Assembly (NCBI GenBank): GCA_963921795.1
Contig: OY997641.1
Coordinates: 56,226,193 to 56,290,192, forward strand
Direction: 5' to 3'
Length of the DNA stretch: 64,000 bases
Source of the DNA: Nannobrachium achirus
Lineage: Eukaryota > Chordata > Actinopteri > Myctophiformes > Myctophidae
A model generated the notes under the pieces. That model saw only the letters and a list, made by a program, of their open reading frames with translations, had not been told where the DNA came from and did not search any database. The translations under genes and the position numbers were made by a program. Numbering within the stretch: position 1 is the first letter of the stretch; each line of letters opens with the position of its first letter. This document shows, piece by piece, positions 37,912 to 48,647 of the stretch.

Positions 37912-38240
37912 AAGACCACGTACCGTACCTGGGGTGACAGAGCCTTTTCTTTTGCTGCCCCAACCCTCTGGAATGCACTCCCCAAAACCATCAGAGATGC
38001 CCCCACCCTCCAAACCTTCAAAACCACCCTCAAAACCCACCTCTTCCATTTTGCTTACCCCAGCTAACTCACTCCACTGTCATTTTTTTGATCTCTATTG
38101 ATTTTAATGGTTTTATCCTTTAGTTTTAAAGTGTTTTTCTAATAAAGTTGTTTTTACTTTTTAGTTTTCTCTTGCCTCCATGTAAAGCGTCTTTGGGTAC
38201 TTAGAAAAGCGCTATATAAATCTGAGTTATTATTATTATT
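37912..38240 (+). mobile_element. L2-like LINE 3' fragment with target duplication
   Basis: Encodes the typical end of an L2-type ORF2 (SFAAPTLWNALPKTIR, then a LKTHLFHFAY segment and a stop), followed by AAGCGCTATATAAATC and a TTATTA-repeat tail. It is flanked by ACATCCC (37905-37911) and ACATCTC (38241-38247). The first copy of the tandem duplication (near 36705) shows the uninterrupted site, so this is a 329-bp 5'-truncated insertion later than the duplication. Confidence 0.85.
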
Positions 38241-38879
38241 ACATCTCAAACTTTTTGCTAAGACAACTGAAGTTATAAAGTTTGCATAGTCATGCACATT
38301 TACAAGCCAAAACCTCAAGGATTACTACTTTTTTATTGTATTTTTTAATGTTTATTTTATTTGAAAATGAAATAGCCCTTTAAGGATGTTCATGGGAAAG
38401 GCTTTTGACATTGTTGCGATTCCATGTGCAGGTGTGTTGTAAGGTGTGCGTGCCGTGCAGGAATAAACCTGACAGACAAAAGAGATGCAGTACATAATGA
38501 GTGATTAGATCATTAAGAGCATGGCAGGATTTGAAGGAATGCAGTGTCACACCTAGATGTTTTGTCCTGATACAAGGAAGATTATTACAATATAAATACA
38601 AAGTCATAAGACATGACCCTACTGCACTTTTGAAATTGTGCATGCATACGTGCGTACGTAAATATGTGACGGAATGACGGAAGTTGAAAAGGCATTTACC
38701 ATCAGCTCTCAGAATTGTCTGTTCTGCAATAAAGGTGGTCACACATCGAATCAAAACATCTATATTCATATTTCATGATGTCTTCTATCATTTGAAATTA
38801 TGCATCTATGACAAAGGGCCATAAAAAAGTGGTCATGTGGCTCAACTTGCCCCAGGTTAGGGGGTTACCTCTCTAATTT

Positions 38880-39125
38880 AAAGGAGTAGTTCACCCCCAA
38901 AATGACTTTTTTTCTATTGATTACTCATGCCATGAAAACTTGAGTTCAAAAATATTTTAGTTGTTTTGTCGCATTCCTAAGACAAAAATGTGAGTACAAT
39001 GAATTTACCCCCATTGATTCCGGATGGGGACCCAAATGCATTCGTGTCCCCATCCAGAATCAATGAGGGTAAATTTACTATAATAAATTTTTTTGTCTTA
39101 GGAATGCGACAAATACAAAATCATC
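38880..39125. mobile_element. Partial TTAAAGGAGTAGTTCACCC-type MITE
   Basis: The left end is complete, and the centre, with CCCATTGATTCCGGATGGGG and its mirror, is present. The right terminal repeat is missing: similarity stops after GGAATGCGACAAATACAA. Confidence 0.7.
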
Positions 39126-39132
39126 AAATTAT

Positions 39133-39264
39133 GGCGACTGAGGAAGCGGTGGTTTCTTGGCGTTGTGTTCCCAAGGTGTCCATGCTGAGTGCTCAGGAGG
39201 ACACCTGTCCCTCGCTGGAGGAGTCAGAGGAGGTCCAATCACAGCTGAAGGAGAATATTGCTTG
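39133..39264 (+). other. Short open frame, unrecognised
   Basis: An ATG at 39133 opens a 43-codon frame (MATEEAVVSWRCVPKV start) with a glutamate-rich end. In the next frame downstream there is a continuation that would be heptad-like (LEAEFKQLQG). It could be a degraded exon or transposon ORF. I do not recognise it. The remaining DNA to 39480 has nothing I can name. Confidence 0.3.
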
Positions 39265-39922
39265 ACCTGGAAGCAGAGTTCAAACAGCTGCAGGGACAGG
39301 TACGATTGTGCTACAGTGTTGCCAGTGCAAGGTCACCAATTGCAAGGCTTTTAAATGAAGAAAAGTGTAATGGGAGTGACAGATTATGAGAATGTGTATA
39401 GTCTAACTGTATTTTTGGATTATACATGACTGCTAATATTTTTATTGCAAATGATGAAACAAATGGTTGCTGGCTTGTTGTTTATTATCATACCTCCAGA
39501 CAAGGTCCCCCTATGGGATATCAGCGCCATCTGGCGGTGCAACAGAGTAAAACTCATATCCTCCCGTACGAGAAATGTCATTTGTCGGAAGGGCTGTCAA
39601 TCACAAAACGAGGGCACCGCCCCCGAGTGTATATAAGCCCTATGGGCTATCATGACTTCCTCTTTCCGCACCTCTGCTCCTGCAACTAGAGTGTCGCGAA
39701 CTCAGCCTTTTATATTATTCTGTAAAGTTTAGCCTAAAGCGACGGCTAGGAAGTCGGCCACTGGCCTTTATAGAATACCTCCTGTACGTTATTCTTTTAT
39801 CTTCTCTCTACAGTTCGTGGTTTGTCTTTCTCTCGACTTTGAGTCCTTCCCTTCTTCTCTGAGCGCTCTGCCACGTGTTTACCTGCCGTAGCTTAGCTTC
39901 GCTTAGCTTCGTTAGCTTCACG

Positions 39923-41632
39923 ATGGCGGCTCGACGGCCCACGGTTAGCAGCCTGCTAGCCATGGTCCCTAAGAAGTGCGGCCTTCCCAGCTGCAAAGGA
40001 CTCATCGCCAACGAAGACACCCACCCGTTCTGCATTGTCTGCATGGGGGTAGGACACGCCTTGTCTTCTCTGTCCCCTCCGGCCCCGGCCACGGGTATGA
40101 ACTGTGCTGACTGCCTCCAGTACGACGTTCCAGCCCTCAAGGCCCGCTGCGAGATCGCTGCCGCAGGCTACGGCCTTCACACCACGGTCTCCGCCGGAAC
40201 CCTCCCAGACACCTCTCCTCGTGTGCCGGACAGCGCTGTACGCCACAGCGCTGCTTCTCGCCACGTGGTCAGGCCTCCAGCAGCCTCGCCCTCAGCTAGC
40301 TTCGGTAGCCCCGATGCTAGCGGGCCTGCTACTGCTACTACTCCTGCTGTTTCTCCGACTGGCTCGACTGGTGCCGTGCCCAAGAAGAGAACATGCAAGA
40401 CCGCCCATGTTGCTCCACCGCCAGCTGCAACTCTGGCCGTCCCCTTTAGGGAATTCCACCCGCTCGTCGTCGGTGACATTCCCCTCTCCTTCTCCGTCCC
40501 CCAGCTCCGGGCCATGCGGCCACCTAGCCCCGTCTCCTGGCATGCTAGCGACGGTGACGAACCGGAGCCGGAGGACTACGACATGTCCGAGGTGGACTCG
40601 GAGGGTGAGTACTCGGAAGAAGACGAGTCCACGCTTCCCTCCGGTCAGGGCGGAGGCGCGGCCGGGTCGGTTCCTCACGCCGAGGTTCCTACCTCCGCCG
40701 CGTCCTCCCCAGCCCCTTCTGCCTCTCTCCCCCCTTCCATGCCGGCTGGGGCGAGAGGGGCAGCGGCACAAGACCCAGACTCTATCCCCATGGACGAGCT
40801 CTCGGTGCTGGAACGTGCTACCATCCGTTGCGGCCTGGAGCTGCCGCTCGGAGACGCGCCACTCGGACCCCGGGCTAGAGTTCCCATCCTAGGCCAGGAT
40901 GTGGAGCCTTCCCCCCCGCCACGCATGGATAAGCTCCCACTGGTCCCAGGTTTTGCAGAGGCCCTGCATTCGACCTGGACCTCGCACAAGGACCCCCCCA
41001 AGCTCCCCTTCTTGGTCGACTGCCACGACGCAGAGAAGGCGGGAATCCCCTTGTGCCCTCCCATGGACAAACTGATGGCCCAGTCCCTTATTGGGAGCCT
41101 CAAGCCAACTCATGAGCGGACCGGTCCTGGAGGCCGCAGTCCCTTCATCCTGTCTGTGGGGAAAAAGCCTCCTGGTTTCGCCATCGGCTATGACGAAAAG
41201 CAGTCGTCCAGGGTGAGGAACTCGTACAGATCCTCCGCTTTGGCTGCCAGGACGATGAACGCCACCCAGCTGCTGCTCTCCTCCACCAGGCGCCTCTTTA
41301 GCGGGTTGCGAGAGGTGCCTAAAGATACGGCGGAGGAGATCGACAAGTCGCTGCGCATGCTGATGGACCTTAATGTCCACGCCATCGAGTGGCTTGGACA
41401 CGGTATGGATTACTGCATCCAGGCGGAACGTGCCAGGTGGCTTGAGAAAGTGAAGTGGCCTGGCAGTTCCGAAGGGGAGACCGAGAAGGTCCTGCAAGAC
41501 CTCCCTGGCCACCCTACCTCCCTTATGGGCGGCGAAGAAGATCACCTTGGAACTCCTGGAGGCCACGACGGACCCCCAGGGGCCCAGAAAGGAGAAGAGG
41601 CAGGGACGAAGCAAGGCCCCCAGTCAGGCTGA
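39923..41632 (+). CDS. DIRS ORF1, Gag-like protein
   Basis: 569 codons from the ATG at 39923 (MAARRPTVSS); the frame is open upstream to 39875, but only from a GTG. The N-terminus has a Cys/His cluster (CGLPSC, HPFCIVCMGVGH, CADC at about residues 18-72) that could form a zinc ribbon. The middle is Pro/Ser/Ala-rich and acidic, and the C-terminal half is better conserved in character (VPGFAEALHSTW, MDKLMAQSLIGSLKP, then helical segments). This matches the first ORF of DIRS-like elements, thought to be the particle or nucleic-acid binding protein. No stop or shift interrupts it. Confidence 0.75.
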   Translation: MAARRPTVSSLLAMVPKKCGLPSCKGLIANEDTHPFCIVCMGVGHALSSLSPPAPATGMNCADCLQYDVPALKARCEIAAAGYGLHTTVSAGTLPDTSPRVPDSAVRHSAASRHVVRPPAASPSASFGSPDASGPATATTPAVSPTGSTGAVPKKRTCKTAHVAPPPAATLAVPFREFHPLVVGDIPLSFSVPQLRAMRPPSPVSWHASDGDEPEPEDYDMSEVDSEGEYSEEDESTLPSGQGGGAAGSVPHAEVPTSAASSPAPSASLPPSMPAGARGAAAQDPDSIPMDELSVLERATIRCGLELPLGDAPLGPRARVPILGQDVEPSPPPRMDKLPLVPGFAEALHSTWTSHKDPPKLPFLVDCHDAEKAGIPLCPPMDKLMAQSLIGSLKPTHERTGPGGRSPFILSVGKKPPGFAIGYDEKQSSRVRNSYRSSALAARTMNATQLLLSSTRRLFSGLREVPKDTAEEIDKSLRMLMDLNVHAIEWLGHGMDYCIQAERARWLEKVKWPGSSEGETEKVLQDLPGHPTSLMGGEEDHLGTPGGHDGPPGAQKGEEAGTKQGPQSG

Positions 41633-41812
41633 CAGAGGGCGCTCTTCCTCCAAGCAGGGGAAACCTAACAATCCCCCTAGGACCCCCTCCTCCTCCTCCG
41701 CGGGACCCCCCCGCACTGCAGCGGGGGCTCCGGCCCGCTCCCAATCCCGCCACCCTCCCAGGCACGGGATACCGGCCAGCTCCCACAAGGCCCGTGGGAA
41801 GCCGCCGCGAAA

Positions 41813-44800
41813 GTGACACTGGACTTTGGCGGGGTCCCCCTGAATATTCAGCGCAAACGGTTGAACAGTATGAACAATATTTCTCATGCCAAGAAAATAA
41901 TGTATACTTCTCCTCTGTGCTCTCCTCCAGTGCCTGTAATAAAGAGTGTGTTGATAAAACAATGCCTGTTTCTTTCGACTCCACCTGCTTTAGTACAGAC
42001 GACCCCATTTTGCATGAATTTAGCCAGTGTAGAGAAGTCCAGGCTGGAATTTCTTTCCACTCAGAAAATATCGCTTTCTCCAGTCACGCAGACAGGGTAC
42101 AAGCAGAATATGTCTCATTGCAAAATGTTCCCAGACAAGCTAATTCCTATTCACAATGGTATGGTTTCACTAGTGTGCAATACCCCTCTGTCCCCACTGA
42201 GCGGCACTGCAATGCCGAGTCTAGTTCAGGACAGGAGTTTGGTTTTAGCGTCAGGGAAGAAGCCAGCACATATCAACACCCAGGGTCGGCCTCGTCTTCC
42301 CGTAAGGAAGCATATAAAGGCCTTAGAACAGGTTGTAAACGTAAAAACAATTCCCCGAGCCGGGGATTATGTTACTTATGCGATAAACCCTGTCCCCCGG
42401 GCTCCACGTTATGTGCCGCCTGTATTATTAACAAGCGAGGCTTCTCGGAGGTCACGTGTCCGTCTCCCACCGGATACGGAAATAAGCGTACCGGAAACGG
42501 AAACGCTCTTTCCGTCGGTGTCCCCGCGCCTTCCGGCCCGGCGTCTAGCGGATACGGAAACGTGCCCGGATACGGAACCTCTCGGTCCCGTCCATCCTCT
42601 CCCTCACGGCCCAGTAGTCCCGCTAAAGCGGTACAACCCCAAGGCTTCTCCGTTGCTCAGCAACACGTTAGCACAGTGTGCAGAGCAATGGAAGCGTTGC
42701 AATCCGAATCACTAGGTGTTTCGGACAGTGACACGGGGCTACAGACTACAGTTTGCGGAAATACCCTCCCTCTCCAGCAAGGTTATTTACACTCGAGCCC
42801 GCGGCTTGAAAGCGGATGCCTTGAGGGAGGAGATAAGCTCACTTTTGCGCAAGGGCGCTATAGTGGAGTTATCCCGCGACCAGAGCCGTTTAGGCTTCTG
42901 GAGCCGTTATTTTCTGGTACAGAAAAAAGGGGGGGGGCTGCGTCCTATAATGGACTTACGTGCTCTGAACAAGCACTTGAAAAAGTTCAAATTCAGGATG
43001 CTGACGTCAGAGTCCCTGATGAGATCAGTGAGACAGGGGGATTTCCACTGTTCAGTGGATCTGAAGGACGCTTATCAGCACATCCTCATTTATCCCCCAC
43101 ACAGGAAGTTCCTGCGGTTCGCCTTCGAGGGGCGCCTGTACGAGTACACGGTCCTCCCCTTCGGTCTTTCCCTGAGCCCTCGGGTTTTCGTGAAAGTGAC
43201 CGAGGCAGCCATTGCTCCACTGAGGCATCAGGGAGTCAGGCTCGCGAACTACATAGACCAGGGGTGTCCAAAGTGCGGCCCGGGGGCCAAATGCGGCCCG
43301 AGGACAACTTTTATACGGCCCTCGGCTTCATTCCTAAATTGTATTATAAACGGTCCGCCAGCACCGTCAAACAAGAATGTTTTTCCAGAGTATAATTTGT
43401 CTGGATTGTTTCCTGGCTATTTTATTGTATTTTTAATTTGTTTTCAGAGCAAACACCTGACAAAAGACCATTGATATGTACAGTATTGATGATGATAGTT
43501 AAATAAAATTGTTAAATGTGATGCATGCATATATGTGACTTTATTAGGCTATGGTTTTTGCAAAACTTTTACACCAAAAGTTCAAATATGGAAATAAGAG
43601 TTTTCTGCACAACAGCAACATTATATTCTATAACTTCCACATAAAAAAAATGTATGTATGTAAATATAAACGTTGCATTGTCAGAATGCATAGACGTCCC
43701 TCAAATGTTTCTGTACCTTTATTCGTATACTGTATGATGTTTTCTGCATATTACTGTATATCGTTTGTCTTTATTTAATGTCTTGATGAACTGAATACAC
43801 AAAAACAAGCCTTATTGGGTTATCCTTTTAGCATTCCTTTTTATAAATATGTGCCACCGTGCCTTTTCTTTTTGCAAAATGTTAATAACATATTCGATAA
43901 TACAAGCAGATTAGATTCAACCCATTAAGACCTGATTAAAAAAAATGCAGATCTGTTTCAGTCTGCAGAGTATTATATTTGTGTCTCAGTGCACATGCAT
44001 GAGAGCGTTGTGGTTGTCAGAGAGACATTTGGTAGGAAATGAGTGTCTGGTTTCTACTGCCTGCAGCTCCTCCCTAACGGCCTGGTAGCACCGTCAAACA
44101 ACATGTTTATAGTATAAACAATGTTATAATAATGTGTCAGTATTCCTTGTTCCCTGTTGTCTCATTCTGAAGCGGTCTTGAAAGGCTATTTTGTTGTATT
44201 TTTTAACTTACATGTCTGGTTACATTTGGTAATGTGAGTTATTTGTATTTAATTCAGAGCACACACCTGACAAAAGATAAATAATGATAATGATAGCTAA
44301 AATATTGTAATTGCGATGCATATGTGACTTTGTTATGGTCCGACCGAAATTACATTTTGTCAGGAGATAGTCGGCCCTCGGATGTTTCAATATTTTCTAA
44401 TGTGGCCCTCTTTGAAAAAGGTTTGGACACCCCTGCATTATGCCAATGGATTTCTCCCAGGCCCACACACATTTCTGTGTTGTCACTGCTGTTTCTATAA
44501 TATCTATAATTCTACTGACTCAAGTGCCAGTGAGGAGCACACACACCAAAAGTTCAAATATGGAAATAAGAGTTTTCAGCCCGACAGGCGACAGCAACAT
44601 TATATTCTATAACTTCCACATAAGAAAATGCATGTAAATATAAACGTTGCATTGTCAGAATGCATAGACGTCCCTCAAATGTTTCTGTACCTTTATTAGT
44701 ATACTACTGTATATGATGTTTTCTGCATATTACTGTATATCGTTTGTCTTTAAATGTCTTGATGAACTGAATACACAAAAACAAGCCCTGAGCTTATTGG

Positions 44801-46678
44801 GTTATCCTTTTAGCATTCCTTTGTATAAATATGTGCCACCGCGCCTTTTCTTTTTGCAAAATGTTAATAACATATTCGATAATACAACCAGATTAGATTC
44901 AACCCATTAAGACCTGATTAAAAAAAAGCAGATCTGTTTCAGTCTGCAGAGTATTATATTTGTGTCTCAGTGCACATGCATGAGAGCGTTGTGGTTGTCA
45001 GAGAGACATTTGGTAGGAAATGAGTGTCTGGTTTCTACTGCCTGCAGCTTCCTCCCTAAATGGTACTTCAAACGGCCTGGTAGCACCGTCAAACAACATG
45101 TTTATAGTATAAACAATGTTATAATAATGTGTCAGTATTCCTTGTTCCCTGTTGTCTCATTCTGTGGTCATGAAAGGCTATTTTGTTGTATCTTTTAACT
45201 TACGTGTCTGGTTACATTTGGTAATGTGAGTTATTTGAATTTAATTCAGAGCACACACCTGACAAAAGATAAATAATGATAATGATAATTAATATATTGT
45301 AATTGCGAAAGTACATTTTGTCAGGAGATAGTCGGCCCTTGGATGTTTCAATATTTTCTAATGTGGCCCTCTTTGAAAAAAGTTTGGACACCCCTGACAT
45401 AGACGATTGGATGATTTCCGCCGCCTCCTGCTCAGGAGCGGCGCGCCATACCGATCTGGTGTTGTCACACCTGAAGGCCTTGGGTTTCAACGTCAATTTT
45501 GGCAAAAGCATGTTGTCACCCTCCCAGCAGATTTCCTTTATAGGGATATCTCTGGACTCGGCCACAATGTCCGCCCGCCTCTCACCGGAGAGGGTGGACA
45601 GGTTTCTGACTTGTCTCAGCTCCTTCCGACTGAACCAGGTGGTCAGGTACAAGGAGTGCATGAAGTTAGCTGGGCTGATGGCATCAGCGGTGCAACTTCT
45701 GCGTCTGGGCAGGTTTCACATGAGACCTTTCCAGCGGTGGACACTGGCGCTCAGGATTCCTTCCCTGCAAGGGTACAGGAAGGTGACGGTCAGCCAGGTC
45801 TGCATGGACGCTCTGGTCCCATGGAGGGACCAGGCGTTGTTGACGAGTGGGGTCTCCATGGGCGAGGTGATATCACGCAAGGTGATCACCACGGACGCCA
45901 GCCGCTCGGGGTGGGGCGCCACCCACGAGGGGCGTTCAGCCAGGGGTCTCTGGACCCCGGCCATGTTGGAGTACCACATCAATTATCTGGAGTTAATGGC
46001 AATCTACTTGGCGCTCAAGCATTTCGAACCATTTCTTCGGGGTTGTCACGTTCTGGTCAGGACGGACAACACGGCGGCCCTGTATTATCTCAACAAACAG
46101 GGTGGCCTCTGCTCGCGCACGCTGGATCAGCTGGCGCGCGAGATGACCCTCTGGTGCTTGCCTCGTCTGAGGTCCATCAGAGCCTCCCATGTTCCGGACC
46201 TTCAGAACGGCGGCGCCGACCTGTTCGACCTGCGCCGACCAATCCTCGCTACGAGGATTGGTCTCTCCACCCTGCGGTGGTGAGGCAGATTTTCTCCAGG
46301 TTCGGTCAACCTCGAGTCGATCTCTTTGCCTCCCAGGAGAACGCGAAGTGTCCCCTTTACTTCTCAGTGAGGGGACCTTCTCCTCTGGGGACGGACGCGT
46401 TTGCTTACGGATGGCCAGAGGGCCTTCTCTACGCGTTCCCGCCCTTGGAACTGATCCTTCCCACTCTGGAGAGGATCAGATGTTCCAACCGGGAGGTTCT
46501 TCTAGTAACACCGTCCAGGGGAGTGTGGAGGTCTCTGATCACCCCACTGCTCTCTCGACCCCCTTGGCGGCTCCCCTTGCACAGGGATCTGCTGCGCCAG
46601 GCAGGGGACGAGATCTTCCATCCAGACCCACGGGGCCTAGACCTGTGGGTTTGGCCCGTGAGAGGGAGAACCTGTTAG
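41813..46678 (+). pseudogene. DIRS reverse transcriptase-RNase H, broken in three places
   Basis: RT motifs are readable: RPIMDLRALNKHLKK, CSVDLKDAYQHI, LPFGLSLSPRVFVKV, then NYID. An in-frame TAG at 42713-42715 lies near the start of the RT domain. At 43258 the YIDD box is split by a hAT element; the rest resumes at 45405 with the second Asp. RNase H follows (TTDASRSGWG, LELMAIYLAL, VRTDNTAALYY). Near 46215-46235 the frame shifts: the last part (VDLFASQENAKCPLYFS, YAFPPLELI, WVWP to 46678) is in another frame. That part resembles the DAM-like domain reported in DIRS elements (tentative). None of the three breaks looks programmed. Confidence 0.85.
43259..45396. mobile_element. Composite hAT element in the RT catalytic box
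   Basis: Ends CAGGGGTGTCCAAAG and CTTTGGACACCCCTG-like, with a perfect 8-bp duplication ACATAGAC at 43251-43258 and 45397-45404. It is 2138 bp long and made of two related halves: 43570-44432 and 44540-45396 share most of their sequence, and each ends with GGACACCCCTG. Hence the first right terminus (44432) lies inside the element. Between the halves is a short unrelated stretch (44433-44540). No transposase. Confidence 0.9.
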
Positions 46679-47706
46679 CAGCAGGCTTCTCACCGACGGT
46701 TGTAGCCACTATTCAGAGTGCTAGAGCCCCCTCCACTAGGGCTGTGTACGATGGAAGGTGGAATGCCTTTTTGGACTGGTGTGAGCTACAGGAGCCACCT
46801 GTGGTGGCTCACTTAGCTCCGGCCCAGAGGGTGTTAGATTTCCTGCAGGATCGCCTGGACCTTGGTCTGGCGTTCTCTACACTGAGGGGTTATTTAGCGG
46901 CTATTGATGCCTGCCACCTGGGGGTGGCAGGTAAAGGCCTTTCTAAAATCCCTGACGTGGTCCAGTTCATGCATGGTGTTGACCATTTGAGACCTGTGAC
47001 CAGAGCCTTGTTTCCTGCTTGGGATCTACAAGTGGTTCTCGAGGGCCTTTGCAAGGCACCCTTTGAACCGATTGGGAGGACCTCTTTGAAACATTTAAGT
47101 TTCAAGACAGCTCTTTTGCTTGCCTTGTCTACGGCTAAGCGTGTGAGCGACCTTCATGCGCTCTCTGTGAGCCCTGATTGTATGAGGTTTCTCAATAATG
47201 ACTCCAAGGTTCTTCTTAAACCTCATTTGAGTTTTATTCCTAAGAACCGAGTGATCCCGAAGGAACCTGTGGTTTTGACGGCTTTCCATCCTCCTCCGTT
47301 TGCATCAGAGGAGGATAGGCGTCTTTATTGTCTTTGTCCGGTTAGGGCCCTGAAGGCCTACTGTGACAGGACGGTGGACAGCAGGTCTACTTCTCAGCTT
47401 TTCGTGGTCATGAATGCCCGTCAGCGAAAGGCGGTGTCCAAACCCACTCTGTCGAGATGGATTGTGGATGCCATTAGGTTGGCTTACAGCCGTGCTGGGT
47501 CTGAAGTGCCGGAGGCACTTAAGGCCCACAGTACTAGGGGTGTGTCGACCTCTTGGGCTTTGTCCAAAGGTGTCTCCATTGAGGAGATTTGTGCGGCGGC
47601 GAATTGGTCTTCGCCGTCCACCTTTGCGACCTACTATCACCTGGACGTTGCGCCTTCTGCTATGGCGCATACGGTTCTGGGTGCTGCTGCCCCGCCTACT
47701 GTGTAG
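46189..47706 (+). CDS. DIRS tyrosine recombinase
   Basis: A tyrosine-recombinase/phage-integrase-type protein that would insert the circular cDNA of the element. The frame is open from an ATG at 46189 for 505 codons, but the first about 150 residues overlap the end of the RT-RNase H frame and look like an overlap reading; the conserved part starts near LARERENLLAAGF. The N-terminal SAM-like core domain (STRAVYDGRWNAFLDW) is followed by the catalytic domain with R318 (STAKRVSDL), H447 and R450 (HSTRG), W473 and the nucleophile Y481 or Y482 (FATYYHLD). All key residues are present and there is no stop, so this protein could be active although the element's RT is dead. Confidence 0.85.
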   Translation: MFRTFRTAAPTCSTCADQSSLRGLVSPPCGGEADFLQVRSTSSRSLCLPGEREVSPLLLSEGTFSSGDGRVCLRMARGPSLRVPALGTDPSHSGEDQMFQPGGSSSNTVQGSVEVSDHPTALSTPLAAPLAQGSAAPGRGRDLPSRPTGPRPVGLARERENLLAAGFSPTVVATIQSARAPSTRAVYDGRWNAFLDWCELQEPPVVAHLAPAQRVLDFLQDRLDLGLAFSTLRGYLAAIDACHLGVAGKGLSKIPDVVQFMHGVDHLRPVTRALFPAWDLQVVLEGLCKAPFEPIGRTSLKHLSFKTALLLALSTAKRVSDLHALSVSPDCMRFLNNDSKVLLKPHLSFIPKNRVIPKEPVVLTAFHPPPFASEEDRRLYCLCPVRALKAYCDRTVDSRSTSQLFVVMNARQRKAVSKPTLSRWIVDAIRLAYSRAGSEVPEALKAHSTRGVSTSWALSKGVSIEEICAAANWSSPSTFATYYHLDVAPSAMAHTVLGAAAPPTV

Positions 47707-48002
47707 TGGGGCGGCTCTCTCCCCTTCCTGGGACAGCATGCTACTGTCTCTAGGATACCTGGGGGGGGACCCTGAGTCTTTCCCTTATATTACTGTAGTA
47801 TTATAAGGCGGACCCGTGTCTGCCCTTAGTGCATAAGGCAGGCTTCAGTCTGTCAGGGTCTCCTTTCTGTCTGAACACGCCCAGGCCCTGTGGGTCTGGG
47901 TCGGACCAGTCCTGAGAGGGGTCACGTCGGTTGACGAGACCTCCTTCCGGGGGTGGTCGGTGTACACGACAGTTTTGTCGGTTCATGGCTTCTCGGGGAG
48001 TT

Positions 48003-48360
48003 TATGAGTCCCATAGGGGGACCTTGTCTGGAGGTATGATAATAAACGTATAGGTTCCGAACGGAACCCTGTTTATTTAATACCGGAGGACAAGGTCCCC
48101 CGAATTAAGCCCCTCGGTTCGCTAGTTGCGGGCAGAGGTGCGGCTTTAGAGGAAGTCATGATAGCCCATAGGGCTTATATACACTCGGGGGCGGTGCCCT
48201 CGTTTTGTGATTGACAGCCCTTCCGACAAATGACATTTCTCGTACGGGAGGATATGAGTTTTACTCTGTTGCACCGCCAGATGGCGCTGATATCCCATAG
48301 GGGGACCTTGTCCTCCGGTATTAAATAAACAGGGTTCCGTTCGGAACCTATACGTTTATA
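48003..48360. repeat. DIRS right terminus: inverted copy of the left end plus hairpin
   Basis: 48003-48047 and 48127-48323 are reverse complements of the left end of the element (39481-39690). In addition, 48050-48105 and 48299-48352 are complementary to each other (GGTTCCGAACGGAACC lies at the outer part of each arm). These repeats provide the complementary template used by DIRS elements to restore their ends on a circular intermediate. Confidence 0.8.
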
Positions 48361-48562
48361 GTGTTTGTCTTGTGTATGTAATCTTTCCAAAACTATAACA
48401 ATATTGAAAGAGAGAGAAGCAGATGTTTATACGTTTTACCGTGTCTATAGGCTGAAGATGAGGTGTGGCACAGCATATGATTAATGAATGTTATATGCAA
48501 AGCTGTTTGCAGGGTTGGAAGTTCATTATATTGTGCACGTTGCACAAATCTCACTCTTTATT

Positions 48563-48563
<1 letters not shown>

Positions 48564-48645
<82 letters not shown>
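48564..48645. repeat. (CA)41 microsatellite
   Basis: A pure CA tract. The sequence just before it (48455-48563) matches 25200-25345, where a short CAGG replaces the tract. From 48646 to 49076 there is no gene. Confidence 0.97.

Positions 48646-48647
<2 letters not shown>

Larger units (their letters stand above)
39481..48360 (+). mobile_element. DIRS-like tyrosine-recombinase retrotransposon
   Basis: The order is ORF1 (Gag-like), RT-RNase H with a further conserved domain, and overlapping tyrosine recombinase; there is no aspartic protease, integrase or LTR. The left end (39481-39690) reappears inverted at the right end (48003-48047 and 48127-48323), and an extra hairpin lies at 48050-48352. 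This is DIRS terminal architecture. Both outer borders read GTTTAT-like, which may reflect the short target. The element is non-functional: the RT frame has a TAG, a frameshift and a hAT insertion. Confidence 0.88.

Noticed and set aside
41640-41810. Possible programmed frameshift between DIRS ORF1 and RT
   Set aside because: ORF1 ends at 41632 and the RT frame resumes in the same phase at 41813. Separate initiation or splicing is more likely, and I see no slippery site.
41455-43395. 646-codon open frame overlapping DIRS ORF1 and RT
   Set aside because: It overlaps the RT frame, which shows true RT motifs. Its own translation has no recognisable domain and changes character where the other frames change, so it is probably a frame kept open by chance and by base composition.
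45407-46230. First part of a 423-codon frame overlapping the RNase H frame
   Set aside because: The RNase H motifs are in the other frame. Only the last part of this frame (about 46230-46678) has real DIRS motifs, and that is included in the RT-RNase H pseudogene.
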